The notes under the pieces are model-generated. The model was not told where the DNA came from. It searched no databases and saw only the letters and a list, made by a program, of their open reading frames with translations. Positions 41,784 to 50,879 of a stretch of DNA of 64,000 nt are shown one piece after another. Origin of the DNA: Tridacna crocea (Eukaryota; Mollusca; Bivalvia; Cardiida; Cardiidae); NCBI GenBank assembly GCA_943736015.1, contig OX031073.1, positions 29,043,210 to 29,107,209 on the forward strand, written 5' to 3'. The position numbers were made by a program, and so were the translations under genes. The stretch's first letter is position 1. Every line of letters starts with the position of its first letter.

Positions 41784-41905
41784 TCTTTCTTTCTGTCCGT
41801 TTAGCTTTATCTGTTCTTTTCTCTATGTATCTCTCCGTCCCCGTCCTGTCTGTCTGTCCGTCTGTCAGTCTGTGCAGTCTAACCTGATATCTACACAGTC
41901 GGTCA
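41691..41905 (+). repeat. CTGTCTGTC / (CT)n simple repeats
   Basis: GTCTGT-type repeats, a (TC)n tract at 41738-41778, more CTGTCTGTCCGTCTGTCAG, and at 41872-41900 a single arm of the ATCAGACTGCAC hairpin. Confidence 0.8.
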
Positions 41906-41957
41906 CATACTCTTGCCAAAACATCTTTGAAAGAGCAGTTTTAAGACTATTTTTAAT

Positions 41958-42525
41958 TCTTATCCTGCCTTTCCTTATCCTGCCTTTCCCTTATCCTACC
42001 TTTCCCTTATCCTGCCTTTCCCTTATTCTGCCTTTCCTTACGGCCCACTTTTCCCTTATCCTGCATTTCCCTTATCCTGCCTTTCCTTATCATACCTTTC
42101 TTTATCCCGCCTTTCCCTTATCCTGCCTTTCCTTATCCAGCCTTTCCCTTATCCTGCCTTCCCTTATCCTGCCTTTCCCTTATCCAGCCTTTCCCTTATC
42201 CTGCCTTTCCCTTATCCTATCTTTCCTTATCCAGCCTTTCCCTTATCCCGCCTTTCCTTATCCCGCCTTTCCCTTATCCCGCCTTTCCTTATCCAGCCTT
42301 TCCCTTATCCCGCCTTTCCTTATCCCGCCTTTCCCTTATCCTGCCTTCCCTTATCCAGCCTTTCCCTTATCCTACCTTTTCCTTATCCAGCCTTTCCCTT
42401 ATCCCGCCTTTTCCTTATCCAGCCTTTCCCTTATCCTGCCTTCCCTTATCCCGCCTTTCTCTTATCCCGCCTTTCCTTATCCCGCCTTCCCCTTATCCCG
42501 ATTAGTCCTTTTCCTGCTAATCCCT
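41958..42525 (+). repeat. CTTATCCTGCCTTTCC minisatellite
   Basis: About 36 tandem units of 15-16 bp, with unit classes CTTATCCTGCCTTTCC, CTTATCCAGCCTTTCC and CTTATCCCGCCTTTCC. Units without one C change the frame. The 286-codon frame over it is repeat-driven. Confidence 0.9.
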
Positions 42526-42624
42526 TGTCCTGCTAAATAACTAAAATCAAACTTACAATTCGTGATTGATAACCCAAATATTTTTGTTTCAAAGTTGTGT
42601 TTTTGGGAAATAATATCTGGTTAT

Positions 42625-42691
42625 CGGACAGTGTAGATCAAAGATCAGACTGCACCTTCTGTGCAGTCTGATCTTTGATCTACATTGTCCG
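42625..42691. repeat. AGATCAAGATCAGACTGCAC hairpin, copy 10
   Basis: Near-perfect: CGGACAGTGTAGATCAAAG ATCAGACTGCAC and complement; the inserted A (CAAAG / CTTTG) is matched in both arms. Confidence 0.85.
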
Positions 42692-43089
42692 AAGAACGTA
42701 AACGAGTCGCATTGAGCATCCAAAGGGTTAATGAAAGGAAATGAAACTTATAGACACGCAGAAAATATTAAAGAAGAAAAAGTTTGGGCCCTTGTTAGCT
42801 TACAACCGTCGATATATTTAGTAAATATATCAAACTGATTTCTTTTCACTGAGCAATTCTTATACCTTTTTGTATATTTGAATTTTAAAGAAAAGGAAAA
42901 TGAAGTATCGAGTAATTCAATTAAGAAGTTTTGGATGGTTTCAGGAAATAAAACTCTTTCCGTTTAAAAGTGATTCTAGTAATTTGATTTACGATCTCAT
43001 TGCTATTTTTAGAAACAGAAACTAGAATTTATTCTCTTATTCATAGGATATTTTACTTCCCTCTTTTCTGCCTTCTCGAGGTAAAAGGC

Positions 43090-43507
43090 AAGGTTTAACC
43101 TCGTTGTGCCAAAGAATCTCGACTTTTAAAGGCCCTAGCATCACGGTGGGTCTTTGAAACATAGTGCGGAAAGGGGAAAATACTGGTAACAAGCATTTTC
43201 TCCTTTTTCCAAATTCTTCCATTCCTTCAAAGGACAGATTTGGTCATTTGAAACTCATTTGAAAAATTATATATCTTAACCCTTTCTCGTACGACAAAAT
43301 TTTAGCCTCTTTTTAAATTGAAAGTACTTGCAGACAACGAAATAAAATGTAAATTCGAAAATTGAAGTTTGTTTCCTGCAGGGTAGAAAATATTGTGGGA
43401 AAAAGAGAAAATGCTGGTTACCAGCATTTTCTCCTTTTCCCTCAATGTTTTCAAAAGGCTTCTATCTCAGGGTCGTAAAAACCAGGGATTGTTTGGTAAT
43501 GGATTAA
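43090..43507. mobile_element. TTAA MITEs: one eroded, one full length
   Basis: 43110-43250 is an eroded copy. 43276-43507 has TTAA both sides and an intact hairpin with AAAAAGAG in the first arm. Confidence 0.8.
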
Positions 43508-43559
43508 TATGGACTAATCCACAATTATCACACTGAGTAAAGGGCTTAATGCTTACCAA

Positions 43560-43623
43560 AATTAGAAACAAAGTGTCGTTATTTTCGTGTACCTTGATAT
43601 AAGATACTGAAACACATACCTGT

Positions 43624-43676
<53 letters not shown>

Positions 43677-44295
43677 CAGATGTCACCACTGGTCAATAAC
43701 AAAAGATAGGTTGTGGTGACAGTTTGAAAGAGCCGCAAATAAATTTACAAATATACTGAGCCAGTGAATTACTTCGATCTTTAACCGTTTATACTCTAAA
43801 TCATACTAATACATGTATACTAATAAAAACCAAAAAACGATCTTTCATCTGACTCGTAAAAATACTTTGTTATTTTACTATGTACCTCGATATCACCCTT
43901 GAGGGGTGGGGGGGGCGAGGAAGAGAGAGCGACGCAAACATATGTCGCCATTGGTCAATAACAAAGGATAGGTTGTGGTGACATTTTGAAAGAGCCGCTA
44001 ATAGATTTACAAATATTCTGACTGAGCCAGGAATTACTTCGATCTTTAACCATATATACTCTAAATCATACTAATATACTAATAAAAACCAAAAATGATT
44101 TTTCATCTGACTCAGAAAAACACTTCGTTATTTTACTATGTACCTCAATATCAGCCCTGAGAGGGGCAGAGAGAGCGAGATAGGTTGTGGTGACATTTTG
44201 AAAGAGCCGCAAATATACGTATTTACAAATATACTGAGCCAGTGAATTACTTCGATATGTTAACATAATTATATACTCCGAGATCATACTTGGGT

Positions 44296-44333
<38 letters not shown>

Positions 44334-44540
44334 AGCAGATGTCACCACTGGTCAATAATAAAAGATAGGTTGTGGTGACAGTTTGAAAGAGCCGCAAATA
44401 GATTTACAATTATACTGAGCCAGTGAATTACTTCGATATGTTACCATAATTATAATATATACTCCGAGATCATACTTGGGTGAGGGGGAGGTGAAGAGAG
44501 AGAGAAAGAGAGAGAGAGAGACTGATGAGGGGAGAGGGAG
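43560..44540 (+). repeat. Tandem duplication with (AG)n tracts, four copies
   Basis: The unit contains (AG)n, CAGATGTCACCACTGGTCAA, GATAGGTTGTGGTGACA, TTTGAAAGAGCCGC and ACTGAGCCAGTGAATTACTT. Copies start near 43630, 43915, 44165 and 44300; the third lacks part of the unit. The (AG)n tract length differs in each. Confidence 0.8.
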
Positions 44541-44634
44541 AAGGGTTACTTGTTATAGGAAACAATGGGTATTTTCATATCTAACAATCTGCATAAAAAA
44601 CGTAGAATAAACGACTTACAGAATAAATGTTTAC

Positions 44635-44860
44635 TTAACAAATCCGTCTTTGTACGACCCTGGTCAAGAAGATCTATGAAAACATTGTGAGAAAAAGGAA
44701 AAAAATGTAAGTTACCAGCATTTTCTCCGTTTTCATATAATGCCCTATTGAACTCCAGGCTGACCCTATAGCAACATTTTATACCTTTGACTACAAAAAA
44801 ACCCCGATCTTCACTCAGCGTCCAAAAAGTTAACTCTTTACCGAACGACAAACTTTGAGA
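44635..44860. repeat. Degenerate TTAA MITE
   Basis: GTACGACCCTGGTCAAGAAG, GTGAGAAAAAGGAAAAAAAT / CAGCATTTTCTCCGTTTTC; right part replaced; TTAACTCTTTACCGAACGAC begins at 44831. Confidence 0.55.
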
Positions 44861-44869
44861 CTTGTAATT

Positions 44870-45604
44870 ATTATCTCCCTTTGTGATGAGAAGATAGTGG
44901 TTTGGATTTATAGATGATAATTCTAAGAAAGATAAAAAAGAAAACGTAGCTATCTTTGCTATGATTAAAAATGAGTATTATTGTACTACTTTAACCGAGA
45001 CACTTTTTCCTTTTTGTCCTTCCTAGAATTATCATTTATAAATCTAAAAACCACTATAGTATCATTACAAAGGGAGATAATAATCAGCTCCATTTTATGG
45101 AAACTGACAAAGTATCAACAAATCATTTCAAGATAGACATCAAAGGAATTTCCGGTCGGTTTAAAACGTGTAAAAGTATTATATCTGTATAAATCCGTCT
45201 CTTTCAACTGTCAAGAAAGTTTATGCCATGCTGGGCTTAAGGTAGTAGACCCATAATACTTCTAGTGTAGCACAGAATAATATTTTTTTGATAGTTGATA
45301 GATACGGATTTATACAGATATAATACTTTTGTACATTCATAACCGATCAGAAATTTCTTTGATGCGTATCTTGAAATTATTTGTTGATACTTTGACCAGA
45401 TTTCAGAAAAGGGAGGTAACTATTATCTCCATTTGCAATGAGAATAAAATGGTTTTAGATTTATAAGTGATAATTCTAAGAAGGACAAAAAGGAAAAAGT
45501 GGCTCGGTAAAGGTAGTACAATAATATTCATTTCTAATAATAGTAAATTTTGTAGGATAATATTTAAATGGAAATACCGGTTTTCTACTACGGGTCCACT
45601 ACCC
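44870..45604. mobile_element. Two AAGGTAGTGGACCC elements in opposite orientation
   Basis: 44945-45245 ends GGTAGTAGACCCATAATACT; 45238-45604 starts in the same GGTAGTAGACCC and runs to ACGGGTCCACTACCC. The two meet head to head near 45240, and a further fragment (44870-44940) precedes. The second is the best uninterrupted reference for the copy split at 10650/22561. Confidence 0.78.
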
Positions 45605-45699
45605 TAAACCCCCACCCCCTTCTTCTGCTGGAGTAGGACTCGTGCATACATATTGCGACATGGCAGCCCATTATCATACAAATGTAATGTTTGAGACCT

Positions 45700-45926
45700 T
45701 TAACCTTTACCAGACGACAAAATTCTAGCCCTTTTCAAATTGAAAGCATTCGCAGACGACAATTTTCATACGGCTCAAATGGTACAACTTTTTATTGATA
45801 GGATAGAAAACATTGTAGGAAAAGGAGAAAATGCTGGTTACCAGCATTTTCTCCTTTTCTCTCAATGTTTTCAAAAGACTTGTTTAAAAGGGGTAGTCTA
45901 AAGTCGTCTTTGTGGGTAAAGGGTTA
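45700..45926. mobile_element. TTAA hairpin MITE, nearly full length
   Basis: Left TTAACCTTTACCAGACGAC; right GTAAAGGGTTATA (TTAA mutated). Hairpin intact. Confidence 0.82.
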
Positions 45927-46235
45927 TATGAGTTAACATTTGAGAACGCTATGAGTAAACGAGCAAAAATTACTTATTACATACAATTACCCTTTTTTCT
46001 TTTACTGATTTGCATGTCTTTAATTCTTCACAAAACGATTACATGGTTTTGCTAGCCCGTGGAAATAAGTTTTTCGAAAATATTATTGCAAAATCGCAAA
46101 AATAGCTGCCAACCAGCTTTTTTTTTTTTTCCTGTTTCCAAAATGTTTCCATCTTCGAAGAGTCGCACCAAAGTTGTTGTTTGCAAAAGCCGCACTATCG
46201 ACGTATCTAAAATTTTGTCTTCTGGGAAATTATTT
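45927..46235. other. No gene; strongly decayed MITE-like hairpin
   Basis: GCAAAATCGCAAAAATAGCT ... and GTTGTTTGCAAAAGCCGCAC / TTTTGTCTTCTGGGAAATTA recall the right side of the MITE, but the hairpin is gone. Confidence 0.35.
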
Positions 46236-46595
46236 AAGGTAGTCGACCAGTGATAAAAAACAGCTATGTCCACTGTAATATTATCCTAAAAAATGCTATG
46301 ATTAGAAATGAGTATTATTGTACTTTCACCGAGCCACTTTTTCCTTTTTGTCCTTCTTAGAATTATCATTTATAAATCTAAAAACACCATCTTCTAATTA
46401 CAAAGGGAGATAATAATTACCTCCCTGTTCTGGAAACTAACAAAAGTATCAACAAATAATTTCAAGATAGACATCAAAGGAATTTCTGGTCGTTTAAAAA
46501 TGTGCAAAAGTATTATATCTGTATAAATCCGTATTTATGAACTACTAAGAAATTTTATGTTATGTTGCACTAAAACTATTACGAGTCTAGTTCCT
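46236..46595. mobile_element. AAGGTAGTGGACCC element, diverged
   Basis: AAGGTAGTCGACCAGTGATA to AAAACTATTACGAGTCTAGT, about 360 bp; the internal CTTTTTCCTTTTTGTCC segment is intact. Confidence 0.75.
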
Positions 46596-46596
46596 T

Positions 46597-46822
46597 CACC
46601 CATTACCACGCAATCCCTACTTTAGACGACCCTGAGAAAGAATCCTTTAGAAAACACTGTGGGAAAAGGAGAAAATGCTGGTAATCGGCATTTTCTCCTT
46701 TCCCATAATGTTTTCTACCCTTCACAAAACAAATTTCAAATTTACAGTCACTTTTATTTTGTCGTCTGCAAATGCTTTCGATTTGGACAAGTCTAAACTT
46801 TTGTCGTTTGGTAATGAGTTAA
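46597..46822. mobile_element. TTAA hairpin MITE, left TTAA eroded
   Basis: CACCCATTACCACGCAATCC to GTAATGAGTTAA; arms CACTGTGGGAAAAGGAG / CTCCTTTCCCATAATG with one deleted base. Confidence 0.8.
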
Positions 46823-46923
46823 TACATCTCCACGATGCATTTCTACCAAGCGAGTCTTCGCCTTTTTGTGCATCCATGTAGGATCCATTTTGTAAAACAG
46901 CAGACAGGATCATAAGGTACATG

Positions 46924-47262
46924 GGTCTAGGACATTTGCCTCCCGGACTTGTGCCCCCCCCGGACTTGTGCCCCCAGACTTTTGCCCCCTTAGGACATCT
47001 GCCACCTGAACGTTTGCCCCCGGACATCTGCCAACCTAGGACATCTGCCCCCAGACATCTGTCCCCTTAGGACATGTGCCCCCCCCCCCGAAATGTGCCC
47101 CCGGACATCTGTCACAAGTCCGGATGGCAGATGTCCAGGGGGCAGATGTCCTACAGGGCAAATGCCCGGGGGCAGATGTCCAGGGGGCAGGTGTCCTAAG
47201 GGGGCAAAAGTCCGGGGGCACAAGTCCGGGGGGCAGATGTCTTGGGGGCAAATGTCCTGATA
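46924..47262. repeat. GGACATCTGCCCCC satellite in two opposing blocks
   Basis: The left block (46924-47113) has about twelve units of the type GGACATCTGCCCCC / GGACTTGTGCCCCC. The right block (47125-47262) has the reverse complement (GGGGGCAGATGTCC and variants). The whole array can fold back on itself. GC-rich island in AT-rich DNA. Confidence 0.85.
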
Positions 47263-47334
47263 CCAAGGTACATGTACCTTGGTCCAGCTCTTACGAACAA
47301 AGTCCGTAACAAAGAAACAAATAAATGCATAGCT

Positions 47335-47765
47335 CAAACGCAAACCACATGTTTGGTGTCCGTGGCTGTGAGGTAGATAGTCCGCCTCGGAATAGTAAGG
47401 TCCTGAGTTCGATACCCAGGCTGCGGGTGTCAACTTCCGGATTTTTCATTGGCCCACACACTCGGTACGAGTACTGGTGTAGTTCCCAGGAAGCAGAATC
47501 GAGAGTGATTAGTATAAGTCAGGCACGTAGCAAGCAATTCAAGATGGGGGGGCTAACTCGTATTTTTTGGAAAATATTGCGTTGATTGAAACTCACCGCG
47601 ACAAAGGGTAATTTCAGTTACCATGAGTGTCAAAATTATTTGGGGGGGGGGGGGCTTAAAACACCCTCTCCTACCCACACCCCCACCCCACCCCCTGTTC
47701 CTACGGGCCTGGAAGTTGTTAGAACTTGTATCTCAATCGATGTACGATAATTAAGTTTAAACTAA
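47335..47765 (+). repeat. tRNA-derived SINE, interrupted
   Basis: Head GTCCGTGGCTGTGAGGTAGA (box A-like) and CTGAGTTCGATACCCAGG (box B-like), then GTACTGGTGTAGTTCCCAGG and AAGCAGAATCGAGA. The body stops at 47518 and resumes at about 47714 with TTGTTAGAACTTG ... TCAATCGATGTA, as in the copy at 9421-9470. Confidence 0.68.
47519..47713. mobile_element. Small hAT-like MITE inside the SINE
   Basis: About 195 bp starting TCAGGCACGTAGC and ending CTACGGGCCTGGA; the ends are inverted over about 12 bp. CAGG(C/G)-type termini are typical of hAT elements (family knowledge). No clear 8 bp target duplication. Confidence 0.5.
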
Positions 47766-47769
47766 AGTA

Positions 47770-47875
47770 AACCACATCTGGCGGGATTCGAACCCTTGAA
47801 CGGACAAATATCCTCGTTCTTTGAGGATTAAAAAGACCAATACCATAACCACTGAGCCAAAGAGATAACTCTCTA
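47770..47875 (-). repeat. tRNA-like SINE head, - strand
   Basis: The - strand reads TTGGCTCAGTGGTTATGGTA (box A) and CAAGGGTTCGAATCCCGCCA (box B). The spacing is 45-50 bp, longer than in a simple tRNA, so a SINE is favoured. Confidence 0.5.
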
Positions 47876-47934
47876 AAGCAGTTGTCATGTATTCGGGAAG
47901 AAGCTATGCACGAAGGAGTGGTCTCCCGTAATAC

Positions 47935-48036
47935 AGTGACATGCAGAAAAGTGAACAAAAGCAAAAAGTATCGACTCAGGTCAGCCTGCGCGGACTGCGC
48001 AGGCTGACCTGGGTCGATACTTTTTGCAGATAGATT
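47935..48036. repeat. TCAGCCTGCGC hairpin, best copy
   Basis: The core 47965-48027 is almost a perfect palindrome: AAAAAGTATCGACTCAGGTC AGCCTGCGCGGACTGCGCAG GCTGACCTGGGTCGATACTT. The flanks GACATGCAGAAAAGTGAAC and GCAGATAGATTA are shared with the copies at 23570, 51733 and 56252. Confidence 0.85.
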
Positions 48037-49143
48037 AAATGCTCATTTTCACACACCGTAGACCAATTATACATGTGCATCCTACTTCGATAGATATTCT
48101 GTACATGGAAAAAGATCTCATCCTTCTAGCAATACAATACACTGAAACGGAATGCGACACTAAAGCTGTTTCCTGTTCTGTTATCGTGGTCCGTTTTCTT
48201 TACCGAGAACTGGGTCTTTATCGCACGAAATTGACCTTACGCGAGTTTGGCACCCCACCTCTTTAGTAACGTGCTATATTTGTTGTCAAGCCTGATAAGC
48301 TAACCAGAAATGGTGTCAGACTTTTTTTTTTTGTTTACATGGCGCCAAATGCTGCGTTTCCTTGGCCGATAAGACGTTGGTAGACCTGTCAATCAAAATC
48401 GGCAGAAAGTCAATTCCTCCAGATGTATATTAAACCACAGATCCTTGAAGGTCTAATGGTATCTCATAAAACGCCGAAATTTTCATTGGTCGATCATCGA
48501 ACACCGTTACTAAAAATAGCTCATTTACGCATTTCCTTTATAGTTTATACAGAAACACGAGTTGTACAACGAAACCGAAACCCACTGTTCCCCTTGAAAG
48601 AAATTGTTCAGCCAAAAGCAGGCTAAATATCGTAGTGATTGGAGAATATGAATTAGAAATAAATTTTCTTTTGTTCTCTGATATCTGAAGGTTTCACAAG
48701 CATTTAATTCCGTTGTCATATTCTTCAAGCCCTATAGTCTATTTCTCATTCTGACAAAGGTTATGGCCCCCAACTTTTCTAACCTATTTTTCCCCGTCAC
48801 TTTCTATAATTTTCTATCAATGTAAGTTGTACTCTTTGTTCGTGTGCGATGTATTTATGATTTGAACAATCAACTTGATCAATTGACTGATATATGACGC
48901 ATCACTCTGAAAAAAATCAGGCCTGTCCTAGCTCCAGCCTTCTCTAAACTGCTGATCAAAGCTGAATGAATCGCACCATGTAGCGTTTTATTGAGTAAAC
49001 GCTTATTTTAGTTTGAAATTCAAAGTAACGGTTGTCCCGTGGAAAAGAAGTCCGGTTCTGTACCCAGGATGCCCACATTAGATAGATAAGTATTTCTAGA
49101 ATGCCATCTAGCGGGAGATTATGCATTTAATTCGGCTTTGATT
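48037..49143. other. No gene or repeat recognised
   Basis: About 1.1 kb of apparently single-copy sequence. Frames of 60-75 codons on both strands lack domains or splice support. AACGGTTGTCCCGTGGAAAA at 49027 recurs, diverged, near 23985 and 1440. Confidence 0.45.
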
Positions 49144-49337
49144 CGTATTCACCTACCATTTTCAAGATCGTTCTTAGTCTTATTCTCCAGAATTTTCTAA
49201 ATTTGAAAGTAAAAACAACTTCTGATTGGCTAAATCATTCAGGTTAGGTAATTAGTAGTTGTGTTGCTTTCAAGTTTACAAAATCTTGAATATTTAGACT
49301 AAAACAATTCTTAAAAATGGTAGGTGGATACGGAACA
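49144..49337. mobile_element. TATTCACC hairpin MITE, diverged inner arm
   Basis: GTATTCACCTACCATTTTCA ... CTTCTGATTGGCTAAATC ... AAAATGGTAGGTGGATACGG; the second inner arm is rearranged. Confidence 0.7.
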
Positions 49338-49369
49338 TGGGTGCGGTTTCGGATCAAATCTGTTGAATC

Positions 49370-49590
49370 TTTACCACACAATCCCGACTTTTTATGACCC
49401 TGAGAAAGAAGCCTTCTGAAAACATTGTATGAAAAGGGGAAAATGCTGGCAACCAGCATCTTCACCTTTTCCCACAACGTTTTCTTTTCTTCCTAAAAGA
49501 AATTTTAAATTCTTAGTCACTTTTAATTTGTCGTCTGCAAGTGCTTTCAATTTGAACCAGCCTAAACTTTTGTCGTTTGGTAAACGCTTA
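49370..49590. mobile_element. TTAA hairpin MITE, ends eroded
   Basis: TCTTTACCACACAATCCCGA ... GAAAAGGGGAAAATGCTGGC / ACCAGCATCTTCACC ... GGTAAACGCTTA. Confidence 0.75.
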
Positions 49591-49617
49591 CTGTTAGTGA
49601 CATGCGACAAAACTTCA

Positions 49618-49846
49618 TTAACCCTTTACTCCGTAGATACTCATTTCTACACATTGCTTGTAGGAGCCATTTGAAAACATTGTGGCAAAAGGTGAAATTG
49701 CTCGTCACGAGCAATTTCGCCTTTTGTGACAATGTTTTCTATGCTATCAAAAGTTGTCATATACAAATGAGAATCGGCTTCATCCTTGCTGTTATTTAGG
49801 GTCAATTTGAGATACCTTAGAAATGCCTTATGGGGTAAAAGGTTAA
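49618..49846. mobile_element. TTAA hairpin MITE, TTGCTCG sub-family
   Basis: 229 bp, TTAA both sides; arms GGCAAAAGGTGAAATTGCTC / CACGAGCAATTTCGCCTTTT. Closest relative of 19441-19669. Confidence 0.87.
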
Positions 49847-50114
49847 AAGTTAGTCTAGAAACCCTTAATAAGCGGGCCATATAACACTTTTATGGAAGAG
49901 TTTAATATAAGTTTATCTCAAATTAAAAAAAAAAGTCAAACATCCCATGAAATTACTCCAAATCTCGTGACTACCAAGGAAGACATTGTTTCATTGTCTA
50001 GATCTGAACTGTCAAGTTTTGTCTCCAACCTCGGGAAAAACGACAATGATGTTGATTCAGCAGAGGAAAGTCAATCGTTATGGGTTTTACCCACAACAAT
50101 TCATACTTATATTG

Positions 50115-50208
50115 TTCATATCGTCCGTTTACTTCCAAAATCTCGTAACTACAGCTTGTAATAAGCTGTAGTTACGGGGTTTTGGAAGTAAACGGACGGT
50201 ATACTATT
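50115..50208. repeat. GTAGTTACGGGG hairpin, type 2
   Basis: Arms CGTCCGTTTACTTCCAAAAT ... AACTACAGCTTGTA / and complement around TAATAAGC. A second copy is at 56396-56475. Confidence 0.75.
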
Positions 50209-50249
50209 TCGAGTGTCTTTTTATTGTCATTAACAAAATTGTCTTACAA

Positions 50250-50613
50250 GGTAGTGGACCCGGTATTATAAAACAGCTATTTCCACTATCATAATATCCT
50301 ACAAAATTTACTATGATTAAAAATGAGTATTATTGTACTAATTCAACCGAGCCACTTTTCCCATTTTGTCCCACTTAGAATTATCATTTATAAACCTAAC
50401 ATCCCTATAGTGTCATAACAAATGGAAATAATAATTATTCCCCTTTTCTGAAAACTAACAAAAGTATCTACAAATAATTTCAAGATTGGCATCAAAGAAA
50501 TTTCTGGTCGGTTATGAAATTGCAAAAGTATTATATCGGTATAAATCTGTATTAATCAGCTATGAAGAAATTTTGTCAAGCCGCACCAGAAGAATTACGA
50601 ACCTACTGCCCTA
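50250..50613. mobile_element. AAGGTAGTGGACCC element
   Basis: AAGGTAGTGGACCCGGTATT to AGAAGAATTACGAACCTACT; same internal blocks as 26043-26412. Confidence 0.75.
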
Positions 50614-50879
50614 AGTTTTTCCTGTATGTTAGATATTTCACGCCGTCTCCATGTACGTGTTCTATGGTGCTTTCTAAGCCATCTGCTGTTTTTGTGCCTA
50701 AAAGAGTCGATGCAATTTAATCCACTACTAGAGTACAAAATATCAGCCTTGTCCAAATTGAAAGCATTTGCAGCCACATGGCAAATTAGTATAACAAGTC
50801 TTTTCTGAAATTCGTCACTTAAAATAACCCACGTCTCTTTCCTGTTTCAGTTTTTTTATTTCGCTTTATTTACAAAACC
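50614..50879. promoter_or_regulatory. Region upstream of the PLAC8 start
   Basis: Contains a TTAA MITE fragment (TGTCCAAATTGAAAGCATTT at 50751) and CTCTTTCCTGTTTCAG at 50835-50850, a possible acceptor of a 5' UTR intron. No clear TATA box. Confidence 0.3.

Noticed and set aside
41680..42540. 286-codon frame over the minisatellite
   Set aside because: Periodic Pro/Phe/Ser/Leu repeat from 15-16 bp DNA units; no signal of a real repetitive protein.
47325..47585. 86-codon frame across the SINE
   Set aside because: Composed of the tRNA-like head and body of a SINE plus the start of an inserted MITE.
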